A DNA stretch of 64,000 nucleotides from NCBI GenBank assembly GCA_947500775.1, contig CANMTD010000006.1, positions 124,001 to 188,000 on the forward strand, given 5' to 3'. How positions within the stretch are numbered: position 1 is the stretch's first letter; the number at the start of each line of letters is the position of its first letter. Source of the DNA: an uncultured Paracoccaceae bacterium (GTDB lineage: Bacteria; Pseudomonadota; Alphaproteobacteria; Rhodobacterales; Rhodobacteraceae). A program made the position numbers and the translations under genes. The notes beneath the pieces were generated by a model. It had not been told where the DNA came from. It ran no database searches and saw only the letters and a program-made list of their open reading frames with translations. Below are positions 18,743 to 28,549 of the stretch, piece by piece.

Positions 18743-18913
18743 TTATTCGCGGCTGCGAAGACGTGCGAGGACAAGACCGCCAACCACCGCCAGAACGATG
18801 AACCCGACGATATGATCACCGTGCGTCAGCCAATGCCCTGCGGGTTCGCCATGGCCGGGATGGGCCAAGGCGACTGTTGCGGTTGCGAAATAGGCGACGA
18901 TAGCATTTTTCAT
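18743..18913 (-). CDS. Small secreted or membrane protein between hupL and hupC
   Basis: 56 residues starting at ATG 18913, with AAGGAAAGG upstream. The N-terminus is signal-peptide-like (MKNAIVAYFATATVALA), followed by HPGHGEPAGHWLTHGDH with five histidines, then one hydrophobic segment (IVGFIVLAVVGGLVLARL) and a basic end. It resembles the small His-rich one-helix proteins found in Rhodobacterales, but I cannot name a family with confidence. It lies 14 bases after hupL and 10 bases before hupC, so it is co-expressed with the uptake hydrogenase. A role in periplasmic metal handling or in the HupSL-HupC interface is only a guess. Confidence 0.72.
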   Translation of the reverse strand: MKNAIVAYFATATVALAHPGHGEPAGHWLTHGDHIVGFIVLAVVGGLVLARLRSRE

Positions 18914-18927
18914 GATGTGTCCTTTCC

Positions 18928-20721
18928 TTAGCGCACTTTGACGTCGGCCAGTTCGTCGCCGTCGGGCGACATGACATGCGTGGAACACGCAAGGCACGGG
19001 TCGAACGAATGAAGGGTGCGCAGAATCTCGACCGGCTCTTCCGGGCGTGCCATCGGCGTGTTCATCAGGCTGGCCTCGAACGCGCCGATATTGCCCTTGG
19101 TATCGCGGGGCGACCCGTTCCAGGTGGTGGGAACCACGCATTGGTAATTCTCGATCCGGCCGTCCTTGATGCGGATCCAATGGCCAAGGGCACCACGCGG
19201 GGCCTCGGTCGCGCCGACGCCGATCGCCTCTTTCGGCCAGGTGCTGGGGTCCCATTTTTCGACGTTCGCGGTCGTGCTGTCACCGTTCTTGATGTTCTGC
19301 ACCAGCTTGTCGAAAAAGTGCCGCTGAAGACGCCCGCAATATTCGCTTTCCAGCGCCCGCGCCGCAGTGCGCCCCAGGGTCGAAAACACAGCTTCAAGCG
19401 GCAGGCCCATATCGCCAAGAAAGCGGTCGACCTGATCCTTGATGTCCTCGTGCCCCTTGGCGTAGCCGACGACATAGCGCGCCAGCGGGCCCACCTCCAT
19501 CGCGTGGCCGCGCCAGCGGGGGGCCTTGATCCAGCTGTATTTGCCGGCCTCGTCCAGTTCTTCGATGTTGGTCTTGGTGCCTTTGGCATTGGGGCCAAGT
19601 TCGTACTGCGGTTCGGTGATCCCATCCCAGGGGTGCAGGCCCTTGCCCGGTTCGCCATAGGTGTACCAGCTGTGATCCACGAATTCCTGAACCTGTTCAG
19701 GGTCGCGCTGATCGACATCATGGACCTTGCTCAGATCCCCGTCGATGATCGCGCCGCGCGGCAGATGCAGGTTTTCGGCGCTGAAATCATTGGCGATTTC
19801 GGGAATATCGCCATAGGCCAGACAGGCCTGCGACGACAGCCCGCCGCCATACAGCCAGTTCTTGTAGAACCCGCCGATCGCCTTCACATCGGGCAGATAG
19901 ACGTTCACGTTGAATTCGTGACATTTGTCGATGATGGAGCTGACCAGATTCAGCCGCTCCATGTTGATCGCGCCGACCGACCCCACGCCATCCACATTGA
20001 TCGGGCAGGGCACGCCGCCCACCAGCCAGTTCGGATGCGGGTTCTTGCCGCCAAAGATCGTGTGGACCTTGACGATTTCCTTCTGCAGGTCCAGCGCCTC
20101 AAGGTAATGGGTCGTGGCCATCAGATCGGCCTCGGGCGGCAGCAGATAGGCCGGGTTGTCCCAATAGCCGTTCTTGAACAGGCCCAACTGCCCGCTTTCC
20201 ACGAATTTCTTCAGCCGGTTCTGCACGTCGCGGAAATACCCGGGCGACGACATCGGATGCGACGGGCTGACCGCCTGTTGCAACTCGGACGTCGCCTTGG
20301 GGTCGGCTTTCAGCGCGTTGATCGGGTTCACCCAATCCAGCGCGTGCAGGTGATAGAAATGCACGACATGGTCGTGAATTTCCAGGTTCAGCTGCATGAT
20401 GTTGCGGATCGAATTGGCGTTGTCCGGGATGGTGATGCCAAGCGCATCCTCGACCGCGCGGACCGAGGTCAGCGCATGCGTGCCGGTGCAGACCCCGCAG
20501 ATCCGTTCGGTAAAGGCCCAGGCATCGCGCGGGTCGCGGCCTTTCAGGATAACCTCAAGCCCGCGCCACATGGTGCCCGTGGACACCGCGTTGCGGATGA
20601 CGCCCTGTTCATCCACGTTCACTTCGCAGCGCATATGGCCTTCGATCCGGGTAACCGGATCGACAACGATGCGCTGGCCGGAATTGTCCAGCGCGTATCC
20701 GTTTGGCGTTTGGATCACCAT
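18928..20721 (-). CDS. hupL: HupL, uptake [NiFe] hydrogenase large subunit
   Basis: Catalytic subunit that splits H2 (group 1 membrane-bound enzyme). 597 residues. The two pairs of Ni-binding cysteines are visible: [14 protein letters not shown] (about residue 75) and DPCLACSTH near the C-terminus. A 15-residue tail beginning VMSPDG follows the His and is the expected HupD cleavage product. Other family segments are [15 protein letters not shown] and [20 protein letters not shown]. It follows hupS with a 3-base gap. It has no signal peptide; it is exported with HupS by the Tat system. Confidence 0.98.
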   Translation of the reverse strand: MVIQTPNGYALDNSGQRIVVDPVTRIEGHMRCEVNVDEQGVIRNAVSTGTMWRGLEVILKGRDPRDAWAFTERICGVCTGTHALTSVRAVEDALGITIPDNANSIRNIMQLNLEIHDHVVHFYHLHALDWVNPINALKADPKATSELQQAVSPSHPMSSPGYFRDVQNRLKKFVESGQLGLFKNGYWDNPAYLLPPEADLMATTHYLEALDLQKEIVKVHTIFGGKNPHPNWLVGGVPCPINVDGVGSVGAINMERLNLVSSIIDKCHEFNVNVYLPDVKAIGGFYKNWLYGGGLSSQACLAYGDIPEIANDFSAENLHLPRGAIIDGDLSKVHDVDQRDPEQVQEFVDHSWYTYGEPGKGLHPWDGITEPQYELGPNAKGTKTNIEELDEAGKYSWIKAPRWRGHAMEVGPLARYVVGYAKGHEDIKDQVDRFLGDMGLPLEAVFSTLGRTAARALESEYCGRLQRHFFDKLVQNIKNGDSTTANVEKWDPSTWPKEAIGVGATEAPRGALGHWIRIKDGRIENYQCVVPTTWNGSPRDTKGNIGAFEASLMNTPMARPEEPVEILRTLHSFDPCLACSTHVMSPDGDELADVKVR

Positions 20722-20724
20722 CGT

Positions 20725-21807
20725 TTACGCCTCCTCTTTCTGGGATTTCCGTTGCGCCGCCTTCAGCGCGCTGATCGCGGCATGGGCAGCGACACCTGCA
20801 CCGACGACACCGGCGGCGGTCATGCCCACCTTGTCGGCGTTCGCCTCGACCCCGAACTGGGTCAGATCGGTCACGCGGTCATAGAAAGACCCCTGATCCC
20901 AGAACCCGTCTTCGGAACAGCCGATACAGCCGTGACCGGACTGGATCGGGAAACTGACGCCTTCGTTCCAGCGCACCGTCGAACAGGCGTTATAGGTGGT
21001 CGGGCCCTTGCACCCCATCTTGTACAGGCAATAGCCCTTGCGCGCGTTTTCATCGTCCCATTGTTCGACGAACTGACCGGCGTCGAAATGCGGGCGGCGA
21101 TAGCATTTGTCGTGAATCCGCTGGGAATAGAACATCGCCGGGCGGCCCTGACGATCCAGTTCGGGCAGGCGGTCGAAGGTCAGCATATAGGTGATGACGC
21201 CGGTCATCACCTCGGCAATGGGCGGGCAGCCCGGAACCTTGATGATCGGCTTGTCGGTGATCACCTTATGCACCGGTGTGGCGCGGGTCGGGTTGGGCTT
21301 GGCCGCCTGCACGCAACCGTAAGACGCACAGGCGCCCCAGCTGATCACGGCCTTGGCGTGTTCGGCGGCATGTTTCAGCTGATCGACAAAGGGTTTGCCG
21401 CCGACGATGCAATACATCCCGTCTTCGTTCAGCGGCGGGTTGCCCTCGACCGCAAGGATATAGTTGCCCTTGTATTTCTCGATCGTGTCCTGAAGCGCGG
21501 CCTCGGCCTGATGCCCGGCCGCGGCCATCAGCGTGTCGTCGTAATCAAGACTGATCATCGACAGGACCACATCCTTGGCCAGCGGATGCGCCGAACGGAT
21601 GAAGCTTTCCGAACAGCAGGTGCATTCCAGCCCGTGCACCCAGATCACCGGGGTGCGGGGTTTGTTTTCCATCGCATGGGCGATTTTGGGCACAAAGCTG
21701 GGCGACAGGCCCAGGGCCGCCGCCGTCAGCGAACAGTATTTCATGAAGCTGCGGCGGGTGATCCCCTGCCGGCGCATCACGTCATAAAAGGTTTCAATCT
21801 CGCTCAA
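20725..21807 (-). CDS. hupS: HupS, uptake [NiFe] hydrogenase small subunit with Tat signal
   Basis: 360 residues. The Tat motif [19 protein letters not shown] is followed by an AHA-type cleavage region (about residue 45). The proximal cluster segment is LECTCCSES. This Cys-x-Cys-Cys region carries the extra cysteine seen in O2-tolerant group 1d-type small subunits. C-terminal cluster cysteines are seen in [12 protein letters not shown] and [13 protein letters not shown], and a hydrophobic C-terminal anchor region follows ([16 protein letters not shown]). The start codon is TTG (21807) with GGAGGAGG 7 bases upstream. It is the first gene of hupSL-small ORF-hupC. Confidence 0.97.
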   Translation of the reverse strand: MSEIETFYDVMRRQGITRRSFMKYCSLTAAALGLSPSFVPKIAHAMENKPRTPVIWVHGLECTCCSESFIRSAHPLAKDVVLSMISLDYDDTLMAAAGHQAEAALQDTIEKYKGNYILAVEGNPPLNEDGMYCIVGGKPFVDQLKHAAEHAKAVISWGACASYGCVQAAKPNPTRATPVHKVITDKPIIKVPGCPPIAEVMTGVITYMLTFDRLPELDRQGRPAMFYSQRIHDKCYRRPHFDAGQFVEQWDDENARKGYCLYKMGCKGPTTYNACSTVRWNEGVSFPIQSGHGCIGCSEDGFWDQGSFYDRVTDLTQFGVEANADKVGMTAAGVVGAGVAAHAAISALKAAQRKSQKEEA

Positions 21808-21832
21808 TGCTGGGCCTCCTCCAAAACGCCAG

Positions 21833-21851
21833 GCATCCGTCGGACGGATGC
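21833..21851. promoter_or_regulatory. Near-perfect palindrome in the hupS leader
   Basis: GCATCCGTC and GACGGATGC are perfect 9-bp inverted arms around a single centre base, 35 bases before the hupS start. It may be an operator or a leader hairpin that affects mRNA stability. No regulator can be assigned from sequence. Confidence 0.45.
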
Positions 21852-21931
21852 AGTCAGGTTAAGGAAAGCGGCCCGTTCAATCGTATACAACGGTATTTAA
21901 AGTGATCGCTGATGGCGATATTTCGATTTTG

Positions 21932-21944
21932 TTACAATGAATTA
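21932..21944 (+). promoter_or_regulatory. Possible IHF site upstream of hupS
   Basis: The sequence TTACAATGAATTA matches the CAA-N4-TTR core of the IHF consensus but differs at two positions of the 5' part. It lies between the candidate HupR site and hupS, in AT-rich DNA, where IHF acts in the R. capsulatus hupS promoter. Weak on its own. Confidence 0.25.
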
Positions 21945-21966
21945 GCGAGGTTTTCCCTTCAGGCCG

Positions 21967-21985
21967 CCGGTTGCCCGCTAACCGG
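21967..21985. promoter_or_regulatory. Candidate HupR-binding site upstream of hupS
   Basis: CCGG-TTGCCCGCTAA-CCGG is a 6-bp inverted repeat (CCGGTT/AACCGG) with a TTG-N5-TAA core, one base from the TTG-N5-CAA site reported for R. capsulatus HupR. Its centre is about 169 bases before the hupS start, similar to the far-upstream position known there. It sits in the 195-base gap between hypF and hupS. The assignment is inference from position and pattern. Confidence 0.4.
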
Positions 21986-22002
21986 AACCGCACGATGGGT
22001 GG

Positions 22003-24240
22003 TTAGGCACTATCCATGTGGCGCGCCGCGGCCACCAGCGCCTGACCAAGCGCCAGCCCACCATCATTCGCAGGGGTATGATGGTGCAGATGCAGGTCGT
22101 AACCCGGACAGTTCTGCACAACAAGCGTCTGCAAAAGGCTGTTCTGAAAACACCCGCCAGACAGGGCAATCGTGCGCGTGCCCGCCACATCCGCCGCCGC
22201 TTTGGCCGCCTGCGCGAAACTGCGGGCCAGCCCGGCATGGAACCGCGCGGCGATGGCGCCGGGGTCCTGCCCTGCGCGCAGATCAGACAGCAACTGCCGG
22301 AACATCGGTGCCGGGTCCAACCCACCGTCATCCCTGTCAAAGCCATAGCCCGCGCCGCCATCCTGCCCCTGCGCCAAAGCCTCCAGCCGCATCGCGGCCT
22401 CGCCTTCATAGCTTTGACCACCGGGGCAGATGCCCAGACAGGCGGCCACCGCATCGAACAGGCGCCCGGCCGAACTGGACAGCGGCGTGTTCAGCCCCGA
22501 CGCGGCCACCTGCCGCAACAGCGCGACGGGCCTGTCGGTAAAAAGCCTGTCCGCATCCGCGTGCAACCCGGCGGCATCCAGCCGCATCACCGCATTGCGC
22601 CAGGGTTCAAGCTGGGCGCGATCCCCGCCGGGCAGCGGCGCGGGTTTCAGGTGACAGGCCCGGTCGACCGACCGATAGCCGCCGGTCAGAACTTCGCCCC
22701 CCCAGACGGTTCCGTCCGGGCCCAGACCCAGCCCGTCCAGAATCAACCCGACCGCCATGCCCCCCGACCATCCGTTTTCACCCAGACAGGCCGCCATATG
22801 CGCGTGGTGATGCTGGACCTCGGTCACGGGCACCCCCAACGCATGCGCATGGCGCGACGCCGCGAATTCGGGGTGCAGGTCACAGGCCGCCAGATCGGCC
22901 TTGTGATCGAAAAGCTGCGCATAGTCCCGGTCCGCCTGCAGGAACGCATCATGGCACAGCGCATCGTCCAGATCGCCCAGATGATGGCCCAGCAAGGCCT
23001 GCCCGCCCTTGATCAGACAGATCGCGCCCTTCATCTGCCCGCCATAGGCGGCAACCTGCGGCGCATCCTCAAACCCCGGCGGCAGCGGCAAGGTGCCCGG
23101 CACACGGCCCCGCCCGCGGCGCAGAACCATCGGTCCCGCCGGGGTGATCCGTTCGACACTGTCATCAAGCCTGCGCGCGATCTGGCGGTTGTGCATCAAA
23201 AAACCATCCGCAAAGGCGCGCAGCTTGTCCCGCGCCTCATCGTTGCCGATGACCTGCGGTTCGCCGCTGAGGTTGCCGCTGGTCATGACCAACGGGCCGC
23301 CAAAGCCCGCCACAAGCAGATGATGCAAGGGGGTCGAGGGCAGCATCCAGCCAAGCGCCCCCTGCCCCGGCGCGATGCCGTCGGGCAGGGGCTGACCCTC
23401 TGTTCGCAGCAGAACAATCGGCGCGGCCGGGTCCTGTAACAGCGCTTCTTCAGGCGCGGAAACGGCGCAATGCAGACGGATCATCGCCAGCGTGCCCATC
23501 AGGGCAAAGGGTTTGGCCGGGCGATGCTTGCGGGTGCGCAGGGTCTGGATCGCCGCCGCGTTCCGGGCATCGCAGGCCAAATGAAACCCGCCCAGCCCCT
23601 TGATCGCGACGACCTGCCCCTGCCGCAACGCGGCAATCGCCAACGCTATGGGGTCGCCTGACACGCGTTCATCGACCTCGAACCACAGCTCAGGCCCGCA
23701 GGCCGGGCAGGCCACGGGCTGCGCATGAAAACGGCGGTCCGCGGGGTTGTCATATTCGGCCCTGCAATCGGGACACAGCGCGAACTCCGCCATCGTTGTC
23801 TGGGCCCGGTCATAGGGGATCGCGCGAATGATCGAAAACCGCGGCCCGCAATTGGTGCAATTGGCAAAGGCATAGCCAAAGCGGCGGTCCCCGGGGGTCT
23901 GAACCTCGCGCAGGCAATCCGCACAGGTGGCCGCATCCGGCGTGATCCTTGTCTGCGCCCCAGCCCCCTGGGACCGGACAATCGCAAAGCCCTTCCGATC
24001 CGGCGGGACCACGCAGGGTTCAACCTCGATCGCGTCGATCCGCGACAGCGGCGGTGCTTTGGCCCTGATCCGGGTCTCAAGCTGTTCAACCCCCGGACCC
24101 TCGGCCAGGATCAGCACCCCTTCGGCGTCGTTCAGCACCTCGCCGCGCAGTCCCATGCCATCGGCCAGCGCCCAGATAAACGGCCTGAAACCGACCCCCT
24201 GCACCTGCCCGCGAACGCGAATTCGCAGCCCGGTCATCAA
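22003..24240 (-). CDS. hypF: HypF, carbamoyltransferase for cyanide ligand synthesis
   Basis: 745 residues. HypF uses carbamoyl phosphate and ATP to carbamoylate the HypE cysteine. Domains in order: acylphosphatase-like (RGQVQGVGFRPFIWAL, about residues 8-25); two zinc-finger motifs (CADCLREV...CTNCGPRF and CPDC...CPACG); YrdC-like (about 200-380, KGLGGFHLACDA, VMTSGNLSGEP); and Kae1-like C-terminal domain (VQHHHAHMAACLGE, about 480, and ALSGGCFQN, about 695). Its start overlaps the hupV stop by 4 bases, so this shared maturation gene is coupled to the H2-sensor operon, as in Rhodobacter. Confidence 0.97.
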   Translation of the reverse strand: MMTGLRIRVRGQVQGVGFRPFIWALADGMGLRGEVLNDAEGVLILAEGPGVEQLETRIRAKAPPLSRIDAIEVEPCVVPPDRKGFAIVRSQGAGAQTRITPDAATCADCLREVQTPGDRRFGYAFANCTNCGPRFSIIRAIPYDRAQTTMAEFALCPDCRAEYDNPADRRFHAQPVACPACGPELWFEVDERVSGDPIALAIAALRQGQVVAIKGLGGFHLACDARNAAAIQTLRTRKHRPAKPFALMGTLAMIRLHCAVSAPEEALLQDPAAPIVLLRTEGQPLPDGIAPGQGALGWMLPSTPLHHLLVAGFGGPLVMTSGNLSGEPQVIGNDEARDKLRAFADGFLMHNRQIARRLDDSVERITPAGPMVLRRGRGRVPGTLPLPPGFEDAPQVAAYGGQMKGAICLIKGGQALLGHHLGDLDDALCHDAFLQADRDYAQLFDHKADLAACDLHPEFAASRHAHALGVPVTEVQHHHAHMAACLGENGWSGGMAVGLILDGLGLGPDGTVWGGEVLTGGYRSVDRACHLKPAPLPGGDRAQLEPWRNAVMRLDAAGLHADADRLFTDRPVALLRQVAASGLNTPLSSSAGRLFDAVAACLGICPGGQSYEGEAAMRLEALAQGQDGGAGYGFDRDDGGLDPAPMFRQLLSDLRAGQDPGAIAARFHAGLARSFAQAAKAAADVAGTRTIALSGGCFQNSLLQTLVVQNCPGYDLHLHHHTPANDGGLALGQALVAAARHMDSA

Positions 24241-25667
24241 TGCACCGTGCAGACCATGCAGGGATCATAGCTGCGCACGATATGCTGCACGCTCAGCGGT
24301 GTGTCTTCGTCGTCGCCAACCGCCGCACCGACCAGCGACCCCTCGACCGGGCCGGGAATGCCCGCGCTGTCACGCGGGCTGAAGTTCCATGTCGTGGGCG
24401 CAATGATCTGATACGAGGCGATCTTGCCGTCCTCAATCCGCAGCCAATGGCCCAACGACCCGCGTGCGGCCTCGACCAGCCCGACGCCCGTACCGTCATG
24501 TGGGATCGTCACCTGATCCATGAATTTTCCTGCCGGGTTGATGCTGGACAGCAGCTCCTCCAGCACCAGCTGGCTGCGCGCGATTTCCAGCAGGCGGCCC
24601 AGAATGCGGGCGCGTACGCTGCCTTCTTCGGCCAGCGACAGCGCCAGCGGATGACCATCCAGAATCTGCCGCGCCAATGCGCCAACCTCAACCGTTTCGC
24701 CGGCCAGACGCGGGGCTTTGCACCAGCTATAGGCCGGGCCCGACATCGCGGCGTCTGGCAGTGTCTCTGCGCGCGTGGGATGGGCGGTTTCGCCCAGCAT
24801 CCAGGCGTGGCTCAGGTCTTCGGCGATCGCAGCGTGGTCAATGTCGTGGCGGGCGCCATCGCGCCAAAGCCCGGGCGCGAACAGCGGGCCGTCGCGCATC
24901 GGATAGGCCCCGAACGACATGTACCGCCCGCGTCCCCGGCCCAAAGCCTGCAGGTCCAGATCGGCGGCAATCGTCATGAAAAACCCGGCGTCGCCCGTGG
25001 TCCAGTTCGCGGCCTGATCGCCGGTGCCAAGCGACAGGAAAGCCTCCAGCGGTGCGCCGAAAAGCTGTTCCTCAAGATAGCGGCGAAAGGCGCGCAGGCT
25101 GGTGCCGATGCGGATCAGATCACGGGCCGAAGGCGCCCGCGTCACCCCACCCGGCTGGATCGCCAGCGTATGGGGCCATTTGCCCCCCAGCAGCCCGACG
25201 ATGTGCAAAAGCTGGGCGCGCGCGTCGATGGCCCGGCGCAGCGACGACCCTTTCCCGGCGGTGAACCGCGCCACCGCCGCGTCGAACCAATCGCGCCCGG
25301 CGTATCCGGGTTTGGCGAAATCCGGCATGAAGAACAGGTTGAAATGGGTCACATGATCCGCAAGGTTTTCAACCGCATGCAGCAGCGCCGCGACCTTTTC
25401 ACCTTCGGGCGTCGGACGCACCCCTGCGGCATCGGCCAGCGCGATCGCCGCCGCCGCCGATTGGCTGATCGAACATATCCCGCAGATGCGCGGTGTGATC
25501 GTCAGGGCATCCCGGGGGTCCTTGCCGATCATCATCCGTTCGAACCCGCGAAACAGCGGCGAATTCGCATAGGCCGCGCGCACCTGCCCCGCATCCACCT
25601 CTAGCCTGAGTTCCAGATCGCCTTCGACCCGGTTGAACGGGCCAACCAGCAAATTCCGTTCGCTCAT
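24237..25667 (-). CDS. hupV: HupV, large subunit of the H2-sensing regulatory hydrogenase
   Basis: 476 residues. Catalytic-type cysteines are in RICGICSISQS (about residue 60) and in the last residues YDPCMVCTVH. The protein ends at this His with no C-terminal tail. This is diagnostic of group 2b sensor hydrogenases (HupV/HoxC), which need no endopeptidase. Cytoplasmic, with no signal peptide. With HupU it binds H2 and controls HupT. It overlaps hupU and hypF by 4 bases each. Confidence 0.97.
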   Translation of the reverse strand: MSERNLLVGPFNRVEGDLELRLEVDAGQVRAAYANSPLFRGFERMMIGKDPRDALTITPRICGICSISQSAAAAIALADAAGVRPTPEGEKVAALLHAVENLADHVTHFNLFFMPDFAKPGYAGRDWFDAAVARFTAGKGSSLRRAIDARAQLLHIVGLLGGKWPHTLAIQPGGVTRAPSARDLIRIGTSLRAFRRYLEEQLFGAPLEAFLSLGTGDQAANWTTGDAGFFMTIAADLDLQALGRGRGRYMSFGAYPMRDGPLFAPGLWRDGARHDIDHAAIAEDLSHAWMLGETAHPTRAETLPDAAMSGPAYSWCKAPRLAGETVEVGALARQILDGHPLALSLAEEGSVRARILGRLLEIARSQLVLEELLSSINPAGKFMDQVTIPHDGTGVGLVEAARGSLGHWLRIEDGKIASYQIIAPTTWNFSPRDSAGIPGPVEGSLVGAAVGDDEDTPLSVQHIVRSYDPCMVCTVH

Positions 25668-26656
25668 GATTTCGGCTTTCGCAGGCTGGGCGGAACGACC
25701 AGCCGGTCAGCCACCGCATTTTCGCGCACCCGGCGCGGGGTCGCCGCCTTGGACAGGCTGGCCAGCGCCATGAACCACGCCTTGGGCATATCGGTGGGCA
25801 GCCCGACCGGAATCCCCGCGAATTTCGGGGTTTCGGTGAACCCGTGGCCCGGTTCTTCGAATTCCGGCGCGGTGCAGTTGATGCAGGGGTATCCGGCGCG
25901 GGTACAGCTGCCTTCGCCATTCCACGTCCGGATATTGCAATCGCCCACGGCCTGGGTTCCGACACAGCCCAGATGTTCCATCATGCAGCCGCCTTCGGAC
26001 AGGTTGGTGGCGCTGGCCTTATATTCGTAGAATTCGTTCTTCGGACAGGCATGATGCACAAGGTGATCGGCATAAAACCGTGGTCGGCCATAGCCATCAA
26101 GCCCCGCCTGATCCAGCTGATCCGAAGCCAACAGCAACAGCGTTTCCGTCACCCAATCGGGATGGGTCGGACAGCCGGCCACATTGATCACCGGCATCCC
26201 CGAACCAGAGCGGAAATCGCGGCTCAGCGCGCCGCCCATTTCGACGCCCTCATATTGCACGCCCACCGCATCCGCCGGGTTTTCGCCCGCCGAGGTGACG
26301 CCGCCATAGGTCGCGCAGGTGCCCACCGCCACCACATGACGCGCTTTTGCGGCAAGGCTGGTGACCCAATCCAGCATCGACCGGCCCGTGCCCGACAGCA
26401 TCTGAAACCGCCCCGTGCCATTTGGCCCGCGCAGAATCGATCCTTCGACGCATAGAATATCCAGCGGCAACGCCCCGCTTTCCACCTGCGCCAGAAGCGC
26501 GCGCACCTCGCCCCCTGTCGCCGCGCTCAGCGCCGGGTGCCACAGCAATTCCAGCCCCGCGCCCTCAAGCAGATCCAGAACGCCGGGGGATTCCGCGCAC
26601 AGCAGGGACATGGTGCAGCCACCGCAGCCCGCCGATTGTAACCACAATATGTTCAT
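25664..26656 (-). CDS. hupU: HupU, small subunit of the H2-sensing regulatory hydrogenase
   Basis: About 330 residues from the ATG at 26656, which overlaps the hupT stop (ATGA) and gives the family start MNILWLQSAGCGGCTMSLLC. A longer frame from 26716 lies inside hupT and has no family match. The N-terminal CGGC segment binds the proximal cluster. Further cluster cysteines are in HHACPKNEFYEYKAS, MMEHLGCVG and YPCINCTAPEFEEPGHGF. No Tat signal is present, unlike HupS, in keeping with a soluble cytoplasmic sensor. Confidence 0.96.
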   Translation of the reverse strand: MNILWLQSAGCGGCTMSLLCAESPGVLDLLEGAGLELLWHPALSAATGGEVRALLAQVESGALPLDILCVEGSILRGPNGTGRFQMLSGTGRSMLDWVTSLAAKARHVVAVGTCATYGGVTSAGENPADAVGVQYEGVEMGGALSRDFRSGSGMPVINVAGCPTHPDWVTETLLLLASDQLDQAGLDGYGRPRFYADHLVHHACPKNEFYEYKASATNLSEGGCMMEHLGCVGTQAVGDCNIRTWNGEGSCTRAGYPCINCTAPEFEEPGHGFTETPKFAGIPVGLPTDMPKAWFMALASLSKAATPRRVRENAVADRLVVPPSLRKPKS

Positions 26657-27960
26657 TCGATTGATTTTGAGGGCAGCCGCATCTGGAAGCAAGCACCCGA
26701 TTGATTTTCCTCGCAATACCGCAGTTGCCCGCCGTGTTCTTCGACGATCTTATGCGAAATCGACAGGCCCAGCCCCGTGCCACGGCCAACTTCCTTGGTT
26801 GTGAAAAACGGATCAAAAATCTGCGGAATCTTGTCACGGTCGACGCCGGGACCATTGTCGAGAATGGTCAGTTCCACATGATCGTCCGTGTTGCCAAATC
26901 GCAATTCAATCCGGGCCTCTTCCAGCGTCTCGGTCGCGTCGGCAGCGTTCTGGACGAGGTTCAGAAGAACCTGCTGGATATGCCCGATCCGGCCATAGGC
27001 ATAACAGACCGGCGCGCCCTGAAAGCTGATATCAAGGTTGCGCTTGGTGCCCCGTTCGATCCAGCTGATGGCATTGCGGGCCGCCTCGACAAGGTCGAAA
27101 CGCTCGAACTCACCGGAACCGTCGGCCGACAGCCGCCGCAGGTCCTCGATCAGATCGCGCACCCGTTTTGATCCGTCCCGCGCCCCGTCGATCGCCAGAC
27201 GCAGATTGCGCATTTCGCGATCCAGCTTAAGCTGGCTGCGCAGAGCGACCAGTTCTTCGCGGGGGGCCCCGGCGTTGACGCGGTCAAAATAACTTTCGAA
27301 CCTGTCGATGTATTTTTCCATCGCATGGGTGTTGGCATAGACAAAGCTGATCGGGTTGTTCAGCTCATGCGCCACCCCGGCCAGCAGGCGGCCCAACGAG
27401 GCCAGTTTTTCATTTCGCACCAGTTGGACCTGCGCCTGTTTCAGCTCATCATGGCTGGCCTCCAGCTTGGCATAGGCGCGTTTAAGTTCGCCCAGCGGGC
27501 GGGCGGTCAAAACCGCGCCGATGGCTTTGCGCCGCCGGTCCAGACGCGGCGCGATCCGCAGCTCGACCGGTTCGCAGACACCTTCACCGAACAGCTCGGC
27601 CTCGATCGTGACCTCTTTGCGCAACAGCACGACATCCGACAGGATCGCGTTCAGGTCCTGCCCGCCCAAGGCGCGAAACACCTCGACGACATTCAGCGTT
27701 TTGGCATGCTCCAGATCAAAGCCAAGCGCGGTACAGGTGGCCTGCCCGGCCTCGAAAATCTGCCCGTTGCGATCAATCACGACCAGATAATCACTGATCG
27801 ACGCCATGACGGACGACAAAAACCGGCGCAGCGTGTTCAGCTCGTTGTTCTGCGCCTCAAGCCGTTCCTGATAGCTGACAAGTTCGGCATAGGTCTTGTC
27901 GACAGCAACAAGAACCTCGTTCCAGGTATCATCGTGGATATTGGCAGGCTGGTTGGCCAA
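26653..27960 (-). CDS. hupT: HupT, histidine kinase of the H2-sensing system
   Basis: 435 residues. An N-terminal coiled region is followed by a PAS domain (about residues 50-160, DYLVVIDRNGQIFEAGQATC). The kinase core has the H-box LAGVAHELNNPISFVYANTH (about 215), N-box NLVQNAADATE and G-boxes DNGPGVDRDKIPQIFDPFFT and GTGLGLSI. No transmembrane segment is seen, so it should act in the cytoplasm with HupUV. In R. capsulatus HupT phosphorylates HupR and so represses hydrogenase without H2; the same logic is expected here. It is the first gene of hupTUV-hypF. Confidence 0.95.
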   Translation of the reverse strand: MANQPANIHDDTWNEVLVAVDKTYAELVSYQERLEAQNNELNTLRRFLSSVMASISDYLVVIDRNGQIFEAGQATCTALGFDLEHAKTLNVVEVFRALGGQDLNAILSDVVLLRKEVTIEAELFGEGVCEPVELRIAPRLDRRRKAIGAVLTARPLGELKRAYAKLEASHDELKQAQVQLVRNEKLASLGRLLAGVAHELNNPISFVYANTHAMEKYIDRFESYFDRVNAGAPREELVALRSQLKLDREMRNLRLAIDGARDGSKRVRDLIEDLRRLSADGSGEFERFDLVEAARNAISWIERGTKRNLDISFQGAPVCYAYGRIGHIQQVLLNLVQNAADATETLEEARIELRFGNTDDHVELTILDNGPGVDRDKIPQIFDPFFTTKEVGRGTGLGLSISHKIVEEHGGQLRYCEENQSGACFQMRLPSKSIE

Positions 27961-28078
27961 TGGCCCTGTCTCCTGAACGGGTTTTGCGGTTACACAGCGA
28001 AAGCGTCCTTGGCGTCAGCCTATCCAAAACAATCCGGGAATTCCATCTGGCTTGCGATGCGCCATCACCGGCGACGGA

Positions 28079-28549
28079 TCAGGCATGGCTGACACTGACG
28101 TTGCCATGTCTGTGGCTGGTCGCCAGCCAGTCGAAAAAGAAGGTCTCGGCCAGACCAAGGTTGTGGTGGGCAGTGGCGCTGAGCCCTTCGGCCACTTCGC
28201 CGAAACTGTCACCGGCAATCCCCAGAACATATGCGTCCGGCGTCTTGCCATACAGCATATCCGCCAGCGTCAGCACCGCCTCGGGTTGCAGGCTGTGGCT
28301 GGCAAGATCGGCGGTGGTATCGGCCTGAACCTGCGTGAACCTGTATGGGGTGTCGCCCCCGATCATCGCATCGACAAACACGACAGTCTGCGCCTCGGCC
28401 ACCTGCAGGGCGTGTTCGACCGTAAGCTGATAATCAATGTCGATCCGACAGCCGTTCAGCCCGGCGTTTGACATGCGTTCCGCAAAAGCGGGGCCAAGCC
28501 CGTCATCGCCGCGTCCCGCATTGCCATAGCCGATCAAAAGCAGGCTCAT
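28079..28549 (-). CDS. hoxW: HoxW-type maturation endopeptidase for HoxH
   Basis: 156 residues, HyaD/HoxW protease family. The N-terminus is LLIGYGNAGRGDDGLGP, with the metal-binding acidic position; VFVDAMIGG and SHSLQPEAVLTLADML (His) follow. It is shorter than HupD and not close to it in sequence. It overlaps the hoxH stop by 4 bases, which assigns it to the NAD-linked hydrogenase. HoxH carries a 29-residue tail after its final His that it would remove. Confidence 0.9.
   Translation of the reverse strand: MSLLLIGYGNAGRGDDGLGPAFAERMSNAGLNGCRIDIDYQLTVEHALQVAEAQTVVFVDAMIGGDTPYRFTQVQADTTADLASHSLQPEAVLTLADMLYGKTPDAYVLGIAGDSFGEVAEGLSATAHHNLGLAETFFFDWLATSHRHGNVSVSHA

Noticed and set aside
18976-21900. 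Plus-strand open frame of 974 codons across hupL and hupS
   Set aside because: Antisense shadow of highly conserved hydrogenase genes; product has no recognisable motif.
21808-22002. Sigma-54 (-24/-12) promoter for hupS
   Set aside because: No GG-N10-GC element with the surrounding consensus was found, and HupR lacks the GAFTGA loop.
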